In this document: piece by piece, positions 36,414 through 48,447 of the stretch
Numbering within the stretch: the stretch's first letter is position 1
Layout of the letters: each line of letters opens with the position of its first letter
Source: Trichostrongylus colubriformis
Taxonomy: Eukaryota > Nematoda > Chromadorea > Rhabditida > Trichostrongylidae
NCBI GenBank assembly: GCA_963978905.1
Contig: OZ022256.1
Location: 31,335,426-31,399,425, forward strand
Length of the DNA stretch: 64,000 nt
Reading direction: 5' to 3'
Notes under the pieces: generated by a model
What the model saw: only the letters and a program-made list of their open reading frames with translations
Databases searched by the model: none
Told to the model about the DNA's origin: nothing
Translations under genes and position numbers: made by a program

Positions 36414-39400
36414 TTAATGAATGGTGGTTGGCGAGATCCTTGTGAAGATTACACTCAGTTCTTCAACTGTTCGCATACTTCCGACTGTGTCAATTTTCAA
36501 GGGGAGTTCCTGTAACAGAAAAGTGAATAGAAAGCGAAAGTGATTTGTAAAGAAAACTCCACCCCCAAGCAGTATACTGCATTTCCACCGGTAAGATTGT
36601 GGAGAAACCATTACTTGTTCGAGGGAAATCCTCACTAGTAATATAGAAAGGCCCGATCGCAATGAAGAGCGTAGGCATCGTACTATGGACGTTATTTTAT
36701 GAACCTAAGAGGGGGAGGAGACCCATTTTCCCTCCACTAAGGCTTAGGGAAAAACATGTGCATGAACGTGCATTAATGTGCAGACTGACCCCTCAAAGGT
36801 CCCTCCAAGATGTTTAAATGAGCAACTTTTTAGAAGTGCCACCCCTCAATGCGATAGCACTCACAGAAAGTTAATTTTAGAATTGTCTTACATGATGGAA
36901 AATCCCTCATTCGTAACCACCTGTACCCAGTAATGAGAGTTGCTCGCTCAGAATTCGCACTAGAGTTTTGAGTTTTGATAAATGGTCACTGACTACTTCT
37001 ACAAGAGTTGCTTAATATTAGAGATGATTGTGTGAAGCCATAAAGCAATCCTTCGAAAGGCAGTGGCTGCAACAGTGGGTATGGTCAGATGCCATAGTAC
37101 TAGAGTGCTACCCCTGAAGGGGAAAGGGTAAACATAAAAGGTCACGATCAGATAGTAGGCGCTCCGAAATTTTAAAAAAAGCGATAATCGGTTTAGCAAG
37201 AAGGAATAAGTGATAAAAATAGGGGACACCAGTCCCATGATTCTCAGTTATCTCGTTCCGCTTTCATCCAGGGCAAAAGTTAGCATTTAACAACCCTACT
37301 TCTACTGTCGAAGATCGATTGATTTGTCGCAGACAGCGTCTTTGCAATATATGCCACTGTGATGTTCACCAGTGTGTATACAGGGCTGTCTCACAAAAGT
37401 TGATTCAACTCTTCGCTATTCTGAACTATTTTCTGTTTTTCTTGAATCGTACAATCCTTGAATAATCATGCATTCACTGAACAATTGTATTCACCAATAT
37501 TTCGCCTGGTCGCATCTCATAATTCCTCAGTAAATGAGCTAGCACCATCTTCATCTGCATTTGGGCGACGCGCATGCCGATGCAATTTCTTGGGCCATAC
37601 CCAAATGGCATAAATGTCAGCGGATCTCGACTGGAACGATTGTCGTTAGACCATCTGAAATGAGCGCTTTGAGCAATTACGATTGGTCGATGAGAAGTTT
37701 TCAACGTTTCAGCCCACTGAGAGTAAAAACCAACAAAAACCCATGGAGCTCTGCTCTTTCGCATTTTGTTTCAATCTTCGAGCATACTACTAGAAAAAAG
37801 AAGGAAGGAAGCAAAGCAATCCTAAGGCCGCGTTCATACTTTGTGCAGCGGCTTTAACACCGTCGAACACGGGGCAAAGTCAGTGCCCGCCAACGACCAC
37901 AGTGGCTCTCCGGTGACGTGCTCCATTTGTAAAACTCTCGACCCAACCACACTACAGTATAATGATCACGGCGAGAGCCCAGAGAGTTCGAATCCGATTC
38001 TTGGCGTAGTGCCGAACTATTTATTCGCCTTATTTTCAAAACGCAATTTCGAACAGTACCCTTGTCAAGTTTTAATTCAGTAGGAAAGCGCAGCTTCTAT
38101 ACTGCTACATCATACTCACGGGAAAGGCGGTTCATTTATTTCTTCTTTGAAGGTCCCTCTTTGAAACATGTACACACTCACTCAAATCTACCACACAATT
38201 ACTCCGGTGTGGAATCGATTCCCGCGAGGGGCAAACTATTCCCCTAACGCATTAAATATTTGGAAGTAAGCTGCGCTCAAGCTGTTATGCGTTAAGAGGA
38301 ACCTTTCATTTCCGCCGAAAGGAGGACATAGGATGGATCGCCATTGGTGAAAAGCAGCCGAGAGCTTATCCACCATATCACTTTGTGCAAATGAGAGACG
38401 CCCCTCAATGGTCTCCTTCTCGTGACATTCCCAACCATGCACCTCTTTTTCGGTGGACATTATGGAATGTGCCCTCAAGCATGCCACATAATCATATGTT
38501 ACTACTAATAAATTATAGCACTGGGAAGGTTGACAACCTGTCTGGGTCGAATACGTTCGGTTCTGGATAGAAGTCCTTGCAGTAATGAATTGCTCTTATG
38601 GGGATCGTGAAGACACATCCTTTCTTCATTTTAATCCCTTTCAGTGTGACATCTTCGGTGCATAGTCGATTAGTCCTAAACAACTGCATGACCTCGAGTG
38701 CAGATAAGATTACGAGATTCGTGAACTGGTTCACCCTTTTAATGAGAACTTATGTAGATCAATTAAGGAAGATTTCGATGGCGCACAGCCCGAACATTCC
38801 GAAGGCAGTAATGCGACATGACTCGTCAGAGGAATACTGGCGCCTCTATTATGTTAATAATTCTTCCACGATGACAAGGACAGCATCAAAATGTTACATT
38901 AAGGCCTTGAAATGGGACCATTCAAAAAGGACTCAGATTGTTTGCTACCGCTAAAGGCAAGGTTTGAGAGGAATCGTGTAGGTATTAGAATTTCTTTAGT
39001 GATTTGAAACATCGGTTGCTACGGGATTCAAAGAACGTTCCACGAGAGGACACATTCAGGATATCTGATATTATGCGAGCCTACTAATTTGACATGGTAA
39101 AAACCTCTGATATTTTTTCAAAGGCCTTTAATATCCTTTAATATTGTGCTGTTCCGGATTCTCATGATTATCTGAATGTTCAACAACAATTGAGACTCCA
39201 AAAAATTTATTCAAAAAACTCAAAAGACCTCTAAAAGTCTCCATTTTTTGAAATATTTTTGATATTTCGGTGTTTAACACCTTCTTCAGGCCCGGAATTG
39301 TGGAGGTTCGCTCAGTTATATACTATACGTTGTATATGCTACTCAATTATATGATACAGCCTATATCATGTAATTGAACTAACCTCCACAGTTTCAAAGG

Positions 39401-42400
39401 AGGTGTTAAACACCGAAATATTTCAAAAATATTCTAGAAAACTTTCCATACTTTTAAGGGTCTTTTGAGTTTTTTGAAAAAATATTTTGGAGCCTCAATT
39501 GTTCTTGAATATGGTAAAGGTCATCAAATTCCTAATACAGCAACAGATGCCATGGGTGTGTACCATTAGGGTAGAAAATTAACGTTGTGGCGTCTGGAGA
39601 GCGAGGCGATGAGTGGGAGCTAAGCACCGTACTGGTTGAGTCCAAACGATCATCCCGTCGCTCACATAGGGTCTCGAGCGGGCGTTAGCAATGTCTCTAT
39701 CCGTCGCGATCCAGAGTAGTTCAGCGAACCTTTCCGGCCCCAGGAGACACGCAGGCTCTCATTTCTTTCACTCGAAGCTTTCGTGAAGAACCATCGCGCC
39801 GGCGGTCGAGTAGATGTTCGTTTGACGTCCGAACCACACTCGGTAACTCCTCCGATCCACGGTCATCTTGGTATTGCACAGCGCGTCCGATCACCTGATC
39901 TTCGATTCTACGGCAAATACGACGACGTTTTCGTTCGTTGGCGAAGTTCGAATTCCGGATTTCACTCTGCACTTGCGTGTAACAGGATACGACACTATTC
40001 CCTCGATGGTCTTGAGGGCTCCCAGGCCGCTCTTCTCTCAGCTCTGTTGCTAAAACGTTCATCATATTGGTTCCCCGACTTGGGTACAGGTAACTGAAGC
40101 ACTTAGCAATGCCCGTTCCGTTGAGCGTGAATGATGCAACACGTACTACAGGTACTAATCCGCTCTTCATGGACATCGTCCTCGTTGAGCACGCACTAAA
40201 ATTGGTTAACATTCGCTCCCCTTGCTGGAGCGATAACGGTGTCCCATTACTAATTTCAGACGAGATCGCGTTCAAAATGAGGGCCCATCTAAACATCGTA
40301 ATGGCTCGTATCCATCTGGTTGCCCATCACAAGAGGCCCGCGAATCTCCTGTCCTGTGGCACAGCTCCTTTCCCATTGACCGTCTGCATGTCTGCCTTTA
40401 CGACATAAGCATCCACTACGTGCGAAGACCATCCCATCACTCAGCGCTGCGGGATTGGTGGAGAAGCTGACACACCGACAAAAACTGCATAATTCAATTA
40501 TTTTAGAACCAAGGTGGCTGTGGCCGAGGTACCTCCCGCGCATGATTTTGTGTGACTTCTGTTCGCTTCACCATCATAGCTTGCTCTAACAAATGCATAA
40601 CGCAAAGTGCTTGCCTAACAACTGGTGGGTACATACGCAATGTCTCAGATATACATTGATCCAGATATTTCATCTCGCTCAACATCATATAAGTGACGTC
40701 TTCCTGAAATTCAGTAACAGCATTGTTAGTAGTAAAAATGTGGAATAGACTTAGGACCTCCTTCCCACAAATCCGATCGACTTCTTCTCGACAGCACTTT
40801 TGAAAATCACAATGAGCAGCGAGCATGTAGATGGTGAGATGCAGTGCGGCTGGGGTGGTTTCAAATCCAGCCAAAACAAACATGAATGCCTGAAGGTCGT
40901 TTGTCAGAAAAACAAAAACTTGAATGCAAATTAATAGTGCTACCCCATTGGGAACCACCGCAAATCTTGGATTGCTACCAATAGACTATTTCTCGATAGC
41001 TGAGGATACCATGATTGGTTTGTGTTAGGTTGAGGAATAAGTTCCCGCCCCTTTTTGTTCCCTGCTTTTCACATTGCTCACTTCATCTTCCGATAGAACT
41101 TATAGCGGATTTCGATAGAGCTTTCTTGCAGTACACAGCGCTACTTTCTGTTTTTCGATTCCATCGATTGCTTAATATTTTGAGCTTTGGAAATGAAGCA
41201 AGCAGAGGGTAAAAATTGGCACTCCCGGCACTCCATGTTTCTCGTCTGCCATTGAGATCAGAAATTTATGCGCAGATTTTCCGATAGAGCTTTTCCAGAT
41301 CTACGAAATTGAACTGCCGTTTAATCGAATCGCTCGCATTTTGGCTGTTCAAGACTCACAAATGCAGCACTCAGCAAAAGTGTGCACTTTCAGTATCTTC
41401 TCCTCCTCGCCTACCATTGAAATAGTAGCGAATGGGCATGCGATAAACCTTTTTTTTGCTTTAGTCTTTTGGACACTTTCACAGTTTATATTCCTAAAGC
41501 TTAGAAATGGGGTACTCAGTAAAAGCCCACCCGCACGTTTTTCGCAAAAATTGAGATTTTACCTAACACTTTTATCGTGCAAGGAACTCCTCAATTATAT
41601 CAGTAGATGGCTCAGGAATGTGTTTTTCCCCTCATTTGAATTCATCTGACGCGGAAAAGATCAGCTTTTTTGAACCTCGATGCGCCGAATGTGCAGATTT
41701 TCTCTACAAAAAGTGAACAGAACGTTGCAAAACACAGAAAATAAAAAACGGCGGGAACTTATTCCTCAACCCAGTAATTATTATAGTTACACAGGGAAAA
41801 TCGAAGCAGATTTCCATTGGAGAGAAACACTGCCTCTAGTCCAATAAAGATGATGAAATTGATGGTTATGTACGCCTTCCAGCTCTACATTACCTGTGTA
41901 CAGTGCTCTGCATAAAACAGTCACTAACAAACTGCCCAGAAACTCTGTTAACTGAGTGGTTTCAAAAACTCCACGAGTAGCAAGTGTACCCAGTGTTGAC
42001 GTGCATTGACGCACCAACGCTATACCCCAGCTGAAACATTGTTTTGAAAATGCACTTTTACTATACTGTAAAATGATACACCCACTAATCGGATTGATGC
42101 ATTAACAGCGAAGAAACAACAGAAAAGAGGAAAATGCTGATTCTGCAAGCATTTGGTCCTATCGCTTTGAATACCAAAAACGCTGATTATATGTCAAGGC
42201 TAATATGAATTTTTCAGTTCACATGGTGCCATGCTTCGAGTAACGCCGCTTTCAATTTTTGCGGCACCGTTGCGACGGCTCCAGTTTAGTACCCGCCGGC
42301 AACGGCTGCGCTGTTGCGACGCGCTCTGTTTATAATGTTTGACCGAACAACATATTACAGTATGATAGTCGTGGCGAAAGCCCACGAGAATCTGTGCGAG

Positions 42401-45400
42401 ATTCCAATTTCGGCGAAGATTTTGGCGTAGTGTCGAACTGCAGCAGGTTGCCACAGGTTCGCGCACATTCTCATCACGATGACCGTGCCGGTGCTGCCGG
42501 CGGGCTTTCATATTTGGCGGCACCAGCTCCTATGTATGAAGGTGATCCAAGGCAGGGAATCCGAAGAACTCACCGGCGCGCGCACGCTGAGCGTGCTGGG
42601 TTACGCCACAGCCACCGCGCGACGCGACAGTGTGCGATGGCCTGCGCTACAAACGTTGCGCTTCAGTGTGGATAAGCTTGCTGTGACCTCATCAAAGTCA
42701 TGAGATGGCTTGCACTTCTCTACTCTGTATCTCCCCGCATGGTTAGCAATGGTAGGAGCACAGGACATCGCTCACCGTAGCGCCGCGCAGTGGCTGTGAC
42801 GTCACCTAGCACGCAACGCATGCGCGCGCCGGTGAGTTTCTCCGTGGGGCCAGGGAATCCATCTCATTGTTAGACCGCGTTCATACTTTGCGCACCGACG
42901 CCGCCGCAGACGACGGCGTCAATAAATAATGCGTACCGTTTGCAAAACGCTCGACCCAGCCACACTACAGTATGTTGATCGTGGCGAGCGCCCAGGGATT
43001 CAAATTTGAATATGGCATAGTATGGCACTATGCCAAGATTCAAAATCGAAATCATAGGCTTTCGCCATGACTACCATACTGTAGTGTGGTTGGGTCGAGC
43101 GTTTTGCGAACGATGCGCATTATATATTGACGCCGTCTACTGCGGAGGCAAATGGTTGCGTCAGTTTGACGCCGTCGCCGACGATGCCAGCGTCGAACTG
43201 ACGCCGGTGTCGGCGTCGAATTGACGAAGTATGAACGCGCCCTTAAGCTTTTATTCTTCTAATTGTGACTTTCTGCTAATTCCCCATGAAATTTCCTGCG
43301 AAATGTGTATTCATATTCCATGAAAAATAAAGTCTTAATGAATGGTAATGAAATAGCCTCAACAGTGAAGTCTCACCTGGCCGAGAATATCTCCTTTACT
43401 GAGTCCCTTTGCAGTTTTTCCCAGATCAAATTCGATTTCGTCATCCTTGACTCTGTCCTTGTTATCCTCGACAAGCGAGTTCAACAAGATTTGGAAAAAG
43501 TCATTGTAATTCTGCAATGTAACACAGCTCGAACAATAACTCAGCGGTACAACATTTACCGTGACGTCGTACCGATTGATCCCCTCTCTTCCTTTCCTCG
43601 AACAATTTTTCCAAGACACCAAGGAAGAAACCATTGGCAGCATGATTGAGAACAGAGATCCCAGTTAGCTTTTGAAATGCTGCACAAATGTTGGGAAACA
43701 GAACTGGAAGTGCTTTTTTTAGATTTTTAAGCTTGTTCTGTAAAAAAAATGGCAGAAAGACAGCAGCAAGAAATTTATCAGGGCTATTACCAGCCTATAC
43801 TGTCGCGACGTCACCTTGTATTTCTGTTGTAACGCGGAATCTGACGCTTTCTGGGACTTTCCCGCAATGAACGGCGAGCGCAACGCGCAATGACGGAGTA
43901 ATGGAGGCTGTGAACTATGACATCTACTTTCTTCATCAGCGTTGTTTGTCTATGATTGGAAGTAATTACAGTATTCCACTACTGAATAAGGTTCCGGATG
44001 GTTTAGTAGCCCGAGTAATTCACTTTATTTCAAGGTGGCTGACAAAAGTTGAATCATACACACTTACTAACAAGGGCCACTTCCGGAGAGCGAAGATCGA
44101 TCTCGGAGAATTTGCGAGCAAATTCCATGAAAGGAGACTCGGCGTTGTGTTGAACATCAAAGTTATAGCCAAAAGCACATTTAGCCGTCATATCAAGTGT
44201 GAGACGAGTGATGACACTAAAGGCAGCACAGTATAAAGCATAACACCGAGCGGTCCAAATTTCTTGGTTGCAGATTGAACCGATGGGAAGTTCATAATTG
44301 GGGTTGGATGACCCTTTGGTCGTAGAATTTTTGCACTTACTCTTTTATAGGAATCGGTCTGCCGTCGAGTGCAAATTCCTCAATAATTGATGTACAGATT
44401 TTTGAGCACTCATTGAATACAGGTACCATCTGAAAGAGCTCATAAATAAGCTCGCATGTGCACATAGATGCGAATACTGAACGAAACCAATTTGATTTTC
44501 CCTGTGGAGAATGCAGGTGCCACCTGGCTGCGAACTCTGTACCAGTGCGGCCCTTTTAGAGAGACCAACGAAGTTGCCAAAAGTGAGGTCTGATCGGAAG
44601 GATCAACATTCAAGAGATTCTGAAACAAAATAGTGTTGAATAAGAAGCCTCAGGTTACAGTCAGACTCACTTCATGTTCTTGAACTTTCTGCATTCATTT
44701 GATGAACAAAATTTAAATGATTTGTAAGAATTTAATATGTGCAACTTACAATAGAGAAACTCACAGTTCTATCCGTGAAGCAGTGAAAGTCCTTCACAAG
44801 AACTTGTCTAAGGATATCGAGATCAGTCGAGACCAGCTCTGGCGATGACATCAGGAACATACTGCAGTAGTACTCATGAATTAAAACTGCATTATTTCCT
44901 AAGTATGAATGGAGAGCGAAGGTCCACATGTTCGGGGAAAGGGTACGTGCAAGTGTTCTGTCAGATCAGGTCAAGTGTTTCGTGCTAGGTAATTAACTAT
45001 GGGAACGACGAACTCAATCATGGGCGCCCGGTCACCACATCAACCACCGAAGCCCTTGCCACACACACCGTTTGGGTGGATTGACGCCATTCTTTTTGTG
45101 ATTCTTGCGAAATTCAAAGTTATAATTACTCATAAAGACATAAATGTGGGAAGTGAAAGCCATGAATGTGGGAAGGGGGTGAAACATAAATGAAGGCATA
45201 GATGGGATTGACCACTACAAACGGATACTGGGAGACGTGGTGAGAATGAGGTGTTGCGGTTCAACTCAGGAGCACGAGGATCCCCACCGCCAACTTGGTT
45301 AGTAGTTCCAGGGTGTCCGAGGGTTGAACCCGGAAGAATATCCATCATGCTACGTGTTTCATCCTTCAGGGTCTGCAACTGCCTGCTACCGGCCTGGTGT

Positions 45401-46319
45401 GAAATACAAAAAAGTGGCTTTCACACCGAATAGCCGAATACCATTCAAATATACGAATCAAATAGTATTCAAGCGCTACTGATATCCTAAATGGAAATAG
45501 AATGTATGTGTATGACGTATCTCAAAGAGGAACTGATCACTGTCAAAAGCATGATTCGTTGCTTTGCACTACAGATATATGTAGCAGGTCCACTAAAATT
45601 GTGTAACTAACCCATAGGTACTTCCATATTCAGCGATCCATTTCTCATCCAGCGTATGCAGCCCGTCCTCGTAATCGATAGTATTTCCCGTTAAAATACT
45701 TGGCTTTGGGCCAGGAATGCCCTGCTTCCTCCAGTAAGATTTCTCGTGAATGAGGTGGCTGAAAAACTTGTTTCACTTCATCGCGTGAGAATATCCCATA
45801 CTGCGTCAAAAACTGGAAGCCAATTCAAATACTGAACCTCTACAAGTTTCCACTATCTCTAGTTCACAAGGAATTTCGTGAATTTTGTTTCGCTGCATAC
45901 GAGCATCTATAAGACATAATCTAATCCTGTTCCCGATCCGGTAGCGACCAAGGACTTACAATTAACAAGAAATCATCATTTTACATTGCACATTGCAATT
46001 ATCATACACCGTTTTGCGTGCAGTAAGGATCGCCTTCACGGTAGGGAAGGCTAACGTGAAGCTTGAATCCTTTTGTATCGCCTAACAGAGTAGAATACTT
46101 CAGTGAACTGATCTCCTACAGATGCGCGCTCTGCTTTCACTATCCCATCACTCCTAGCAAAGCACTATACGGGTTCTAGCATAGAAATCTCTTGATTTAC
46201 CGCATAATTATTCCAGCAAGAAGTAGGAGTGAGCAGGAGGCGAATAACAATGAGTAGATTTTAGATAGTACATAGAATAGAGCGGCTATCAGAAGTGCGC
46301 ACTCCCCGAGACCGATCAT
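36414..46319 (-). CDS. Cytochrome P450, complete, 13 exons
   Basis: A microsomal monooxygenase rebuilt from 13 exons whose phases all agree, 547 aa. Exons: 46,201-46,319; 45,612-45,758; 44,765-44,861; 44,488-44,619; 44,341-44,429; 44,072-44,216; 43,573-43,737; 43,377-43,511; 40,758-40,889; 40,615-40,703; 38,538-38,675; 37,495-37,654; 36,414-36,509. Exon 1 is a hydrophobic membrane anchor; exon 2 has the proline-rich hinge GIPGPKPS. The I-helix AGFETT is at 350-355, ExxR (ETLR) at 407-410, the PERF-like FYPEPNVFDPDR near 452-463 and the heme-binding FGYGPRNCIG at 480-489 with Cys487. The general look is of a nematode CYP3-clan, CYP13-like enzyme (inference). Intron 10 is best fitted with a GC donor (AG/GCAAGC), which gives PPVVRTNRLC. 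It lies upstream of the synthetase on the same strand; a shared pathway is possible but unproven. Confidence 0.9.
37826..38030. repeat. MITE-like copy in P450 intron 11
   Basis: Starts with GGCCGCGTTCATACTTTGTG at 37,826 and contains the family's inner block CTCGACCCAACCACACTACA followed by GTATAATGATCACGGCGAGAG. The right end is not clear. It matches the inner part of the 42,873-43,242 copy. Confidence 0.55.
39181..39507. repeat. foldback element in P450 intron 10
   Basis: A 327-bp palindromic element. The left end CAACAACAATTGAGACTCCA and the right end (minus strand AAGAACAATTGAGGCTCCA) are matched, and the arms (about 39,181-39,320 and 39,370-39,507) stay complementary through TTCAAAAAACTCAAAAGACC, the GGTGTTTAACACC block and AACCTCCACA. 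The centre holds TATAC-rich sequence. It could be a PLE-derived inverted terminal repeat or a foldback MITE. Confidence 0.75.
39265..39289 (-). ncRNA. hammerhead-like core in the foldback element
   Basis: On the minus strand the sequence reads CTGAAGA, then a perfect hairpin GGTGT-TAA-ACACC, then GAAA. This is exactly the CUGANGA-stem II-GAAA strand of the hammerhead ribozyme core. I could not find convincing stems I and III or a cleavage triplet, so activity is doubtful. The other arm keeps the hairpin and GAAA but has lost CTGAAGA. Confidence 0.4.
39590..40430 (-). pseudogene. RTE-type LINE reverse transcriptase fragment in P450 intron 10
   Basis: Minus-strand frames carry the C-terminal part of an RTE-like non-LTR retrotransposon polyprotein. 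Recognisable parts are the QQGERMLTNFSACSTRTMSM block after the RT catalytic motif, SFTLNGTGIAKCFSYLYPSR, INMM-like TNMMNVLATELREE, and later, in another frame, DVKRTSTRPPARW with RVSWGRKG and TPARDP, matching the tail that follows the RT domain in nematode RTE elements. Several frameshifts and stops separate these blocks. The catalytic motif region itself is not seen. Confidence 0.7.
41025..41774. mobile_element. mariner-type TIR element in P450 intron 8
   Basis: A 750-bp segment bounded by TTAGGTTGAGGAATAAGTTC at 41,025 and its inverted counterpart GAACTTATTCCTCAACCCA ending at 41,774. Inner bases also continue as CCCGCC on both sides. No transposase frame is recognisable, so it is a nonautonomous or decayed relative of the mariner-type elements in this window. 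Confidence 0.65.
42200..42850. repeat. GC-rich repeat tract in P450 intron 8
   Basis: A GC-rich stretch with internal inverted blocks, for example AACTCACCGGCGCGCGC near 42,568 against GCGCGCGCCGGTGAGTT near 42,822, and a copy of the ACAGTATGATAGTCGTGGCG block also found in the MITE family. Short ORFs here are not convincing genes. Confidence 0.5.
42873..43242. repeat. MITE copy, 370 bp, TTCATACTTTGC family
   Basis: Left end GACCGCGTTCATACTTTG, right end AGTATGAACGCGCCC; the interior is largely palindromic, with CGACCCAGCCACACTACAGT on the left and ACTGTAGTGTGGTTGGGTCG on the right. This is the longest and best-preserved copy of the family in the window and lies in P450 intron 8. Confidence 0.8.
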
Positions 46320-47138
46320 TCAGCCTTTTTGGTGAACAGTGAGTGTAACGCGAAACTATGAACAAATTGGCTGTAATTTCGCAAGCGGTCACGATCAATA
46401 CGCGCCACCAAAATGTTTTCTTACTATGACTTTATTTTCGTCATAAAGGCTAAGAATAGCTAGCTGCTGTGAAAGTGTTGCGAAGTTAATGATGACAGAT
46501 TGCAGCCAACCTTCAATGACCGCCCCCCCCCCCCGGAGCTCCAGGAGAGTGGGTACACAAGGTTCGGAGCAAGGAGCATACCTTATGTGTGTTCAGCAAT
46601 GAGATGTAGTGGTTGTGCAATCTATCTAGACTTTATTAACTTTTGTTTTGTTTACCAAACATAAAAGAACACACGGTACCGGTGAGTTTTATACATGCAA
46701 GGGATCACATGTATTATACAATCTAATCCAACTTCAAATCATGATATCAGTAATTTTATCACATTTCATACTCTTTCACAGTTGGGTGTTTCGGAAAACG
46801 GCTTCAATTTATCGGCTTCTTCAGCACGAATAAACGTAGCACTTCCGAGGTTCTCGAATCGTATCGTACGCTCCTCAAAGAAATAATGGGGCAGTTAAGT
46901 TTGCTAGCTTAAATGTTTCAAAGAACAGCTGCGGTTTGAAATAAATCAGAATATGGTTATTAAGCTAGTTTTATTGAGCTTCAAAATGATTTATTGTGGT
47001 GAGTGTTTTAGTACAGTGAAGGCGAAATCAAAGATTCCGCTTGGTTTCTACAGCATGAAAAGCTGCTTCGTCTCATGCGAAAAATAACAGGTGTTTTTCT
47101 TATCCGATTCAAAGTAAAGCACTTTTCAACTTCATGTA
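46320..47138. other. upstream flank of P450, nothing recognised
   Basis: This should contain the P450 promoter. No motif was identified with confidence. A 12-base poly-C run lies at 46,523-46,534. Confidence 0.45.
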
Positions 47139-47988
47139 TTAGGTTGAACCATAATTTCTGTTACATTTTGACGAAAAAATTCAAATTTATTTTTCTTAAT
47201 TTGTGTCTAACTTCAGTCAACAAAATATGTACCACTATAATCAACAATATAATGCCAGCGAATAGGGAGATGACAGATGCCTTGCTTATAGAAGTCTGGG
47301 GATTTCTGGTTGAAGAAATTCTGGAGGTCGATTTTGAGATCATCCTCATCATTGAACTGCCGTCCGTCGGGGAAGTGGGTCAGAGATAGGAATAGGTGGT
47401 AGTCAGTTGGGGCCATGCCCGGAGATTACGGTGGATGGGAGAGCTTCGTTTAACCAAGGTCCTGGATCCTTTGACACGCCAACTTTGCCACATGTGGGTG
47501 AGCGTTGTCGTGGAGGAAGAAGTCTTGGTCCATTTTTCCGGTAAGTTTTGCCGCTCCGGTGTCCAATTGCCTGCAGTAGAGATCGGCAGTGGCTGTCGTG
47601 TTGGATGGTAACAGTTTCCTATTTTTTTGAAAATTTTCAAAAAAAAAGGTTTTTTTCTCAATGCAATTTTGAAATTTTTCCGTTCCAATTTGAGCCGATC
47701 GAGCCATCGGGCTGCCGCCATATGAGAGACAGTACCTGGGTCCATCGACTGGTTAATTTTGTTAGTGGCCTCGCATGCTGAGGAACCGAGGCGGTGTTCA
47801 TGAATTTCGCACCTTTCGCGAAATTGCCGTAGATTCACTGCTAGTTGAAGCCATAGAGAATATGAATGTGTTAACCAGTAGTCCTTTTCACTCGCTTTAT
47901 ATACCCCTCACTAACAAATGTTCCAGAAGCTCCCAAATTTTTCCACAAGAAAAATAAAAAGTGTAACAGAAATTATGGTTCAACCTAA
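47139..47988 (-). mobile_element. mariner element with perfect 27-bp TIRs, internally deleted
   Basis: The ends are identical inverted repeats: TTAGGTTGAACCATAATTTC continuing CTGTTACA at 47,139-47,165 and its reverse complement at 47,962-47,988. TA precedes the left end, but the right flank reads GC, so the target duplication is not intact. At about 850 bp it is shorter than the roughly 1.3 kb of complete mariners; the gap lies between the helix-turn-helix region and the catalytic domain. Identical ends suggest fairly recent mobilisation in trans. Confidence 0.85.
47213..47838 (-). pseudogene. mariner transposase, deleted and frameshifted
   Basis: Minus-strand pieces: an N-terminal part beginning MNLRQFRERCEIHEHRLGSS, then a jump to the catalytic part with ADLYCRQLD, the second catalytic Asp in FLHDNAHPHVA, and SHPPYSPGMAPTDYHLFLSL with the third catalytic Asp (YSPxxxxxD type). 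The C-terminal end matches mariner (FFNQKSPDFYKQGI). The first catalytic Asp region is missing and at least two frames are needed, so it is nonfunctional. Confidence 0.85.
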
Positions 47989-48075
47989 GCATGCCCACCA
48001 CTCGAAAACGTACAGTATAGCTGAAGTGAGAACGATCATCCCTGAATGAGATCTTCACTCCCTCTCCAAAATATC

Positions 48076-48447
48076 CCACCATTGCGAATTTCCTTATTAG
48101 AGAACTACTGCTGGAATTTCATTCGCGAAAATATACACATGGCTCAGAAGCGGCTTTAGAGCTGATAGTGGCTTCATAGAGCGAAAGCTCCGGTTACAAG
48201 GGTTCCGGTTTAGTACGTAAGGGGAGAAATGAACGGTTAAAAACAGGAAAAGTTTGACCCCCCCCCCCTTCCATCTCCTATTCTTGTGCACGTCTCTTCC
48301 GCTAACCCCATCCCTCGGCGAAGTAGACCCGGTACCCAAACAACGCTTGGAAAACCGAATGCGCGCAACATGCCTCCCTATTTCGGACTCCCTCTTATCT
48401 CCGAAGCATGACCGTGGTTATATAAACAGAGGGGTGTGTTGCAAGTG
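48076..48447 (+). repeat. left long terminal inverted repeat
   Basis: 372 bp; the reverse complement of 49,502-49,868 with a few percent differences. It contains a C-rich run near 48,258-48,267 that is shorter in the other copy, and ends inward at GTTGCAAGTG. Confidence 0.85.

Noticed and set aside
40615..40703. A GT donor (GTT/GTTAGG) for P450 exon 10 instead of GC
   Set aside because: It can be made to fit with the acceptor TGCAG at 38,682, but gives one extra residue in the PPVxR region; the GC donor gives the usual family spacing. Not excluded.
36414..46319. P450 pieces as separate small genes or as exons of the synthetase
   Set aside because: All 13 exons join in phase to one 547-aa P450 from membrane anchor to stop, so they form one independent gene.
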